This document shows, piece after piece, positions 5,007 through 5,091 of a DNA stretch of 5,091 nt; positions within the stretch are counted from its first letter, which is position 1; the number at the start of each line of letters is the position of its first letter. The translations under genes were made by a program, and so were the position numbers. The stretch is from NCBI GenBank assembly GCA_026692885.1, contig JAPLNJ010000758.1, positions 1-5,091 of the forward strand, in the 5' to 3' direction. The notes under the pieces were generated by a model. It was not told where the DNA came from, did no database searches, and saw nothing but the letters and a program-made list of their open reading frames with translations. Source of the DNA: Planctomycetota bacterium. GTDB lineage: Bacteria > Planctomycetota > Planctomycetia > Pirellulales > Pirellulaceae.

Positions 5007-5091
5007 GGGCGATCGCGACACTGCTAGTATTTCGAAACCGCTCCGAAGTCGCTTCGTCATCGCCGAGCAGACTCAACCAGTTCGGCGATCG
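5007..5091. repeat. Right-edge sequence with palindromes, no gene
   Basis: Beyond the fold-back element lie the palindrome GCGATCGC (about 5009-5016), a short hairpin CGAAG-TCG-CTTCG (5044-5056), and an 8-bp perfect inverted repeat ATCGCCGA (5059-5066) / TCGGCGAT (5082-5089) with a 15-base spacer. No start of a gene can be supported before the window ends. Confidence 0.4.

Overview
This is a bacterial window with no RNA genes and no CRISPR array. The coding stretches are GC-rich and strongly GC3-biased. The left third is an IS66-type insertion sequence and the right half is a two-gene ATPase operon. An IS66 element carrying a DUF4338 gene plus paired regulatory ATPases would fit a large-genome environmental bacterium such as a planctomycete, but this assignment is a weak inference.

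Layout. (1) Positions 1-1937, minus strand: an IS66-family element in the order tnpB (1924-1565), a DUF4338/DruA-like gene (1495-554) and tnpC (588 to beyond the window edge). tnpB and the DUF4338 gene look intact. tnpC is broken: its N-terminal part and its last ~40 visible residues are present, but they lie in three different frames and the catalytic middle is missing. (2) Positions 1925-2234: no recognisable gene; the usual tnpA slot is empty or unrecognisable. (3) Positions 2235-~2492, plus strand: the start of an unrecognised gene, cut off at its 3' end. (4) Positions ~2493-3963, minus strand: a large P-loop ATPase with a winged-helix-like region and a helical repeat-like tail. It faces the truncated gene and its own 3' end is lost, so its frame runs into antisense sequence down to 2275. 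(5) Positions 3960-4545, minus strand: the first gene of the operon, a second P-loop ATPase. Its Walker A/B half and its C-terminal 'DHYL..FRFPL' end are present, but the middle is deleted and the frame is broken. The two ATPase genes overlap by ATGA. (6) Positions 4546-4661: an intergenic region rich in inverted repeats, probably the operon's control region. (7) Positions 4662-5091: no gene, but much dyad symmetry, including a 200-bp fold-back element (4807-5006) with 27-bp perfect terminal inverted repeats and a GC-rich central hairpin.

Taken together, the window looks like an eroding accessory island. Three genes are cut by deletions or rearrangement (tnpC, the upstream ATPase, and the convergent pair meeting near 2500), next to mobile DNA. 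The intact two-ATPase operon was probably a paired, co-translated regulatory or conflict module; its function cannot be read from this sequence. The most distinctive items are the DruA-like gene inside an IS66 element, the coupled ATPase pair, and the 200-bp fold-back element.
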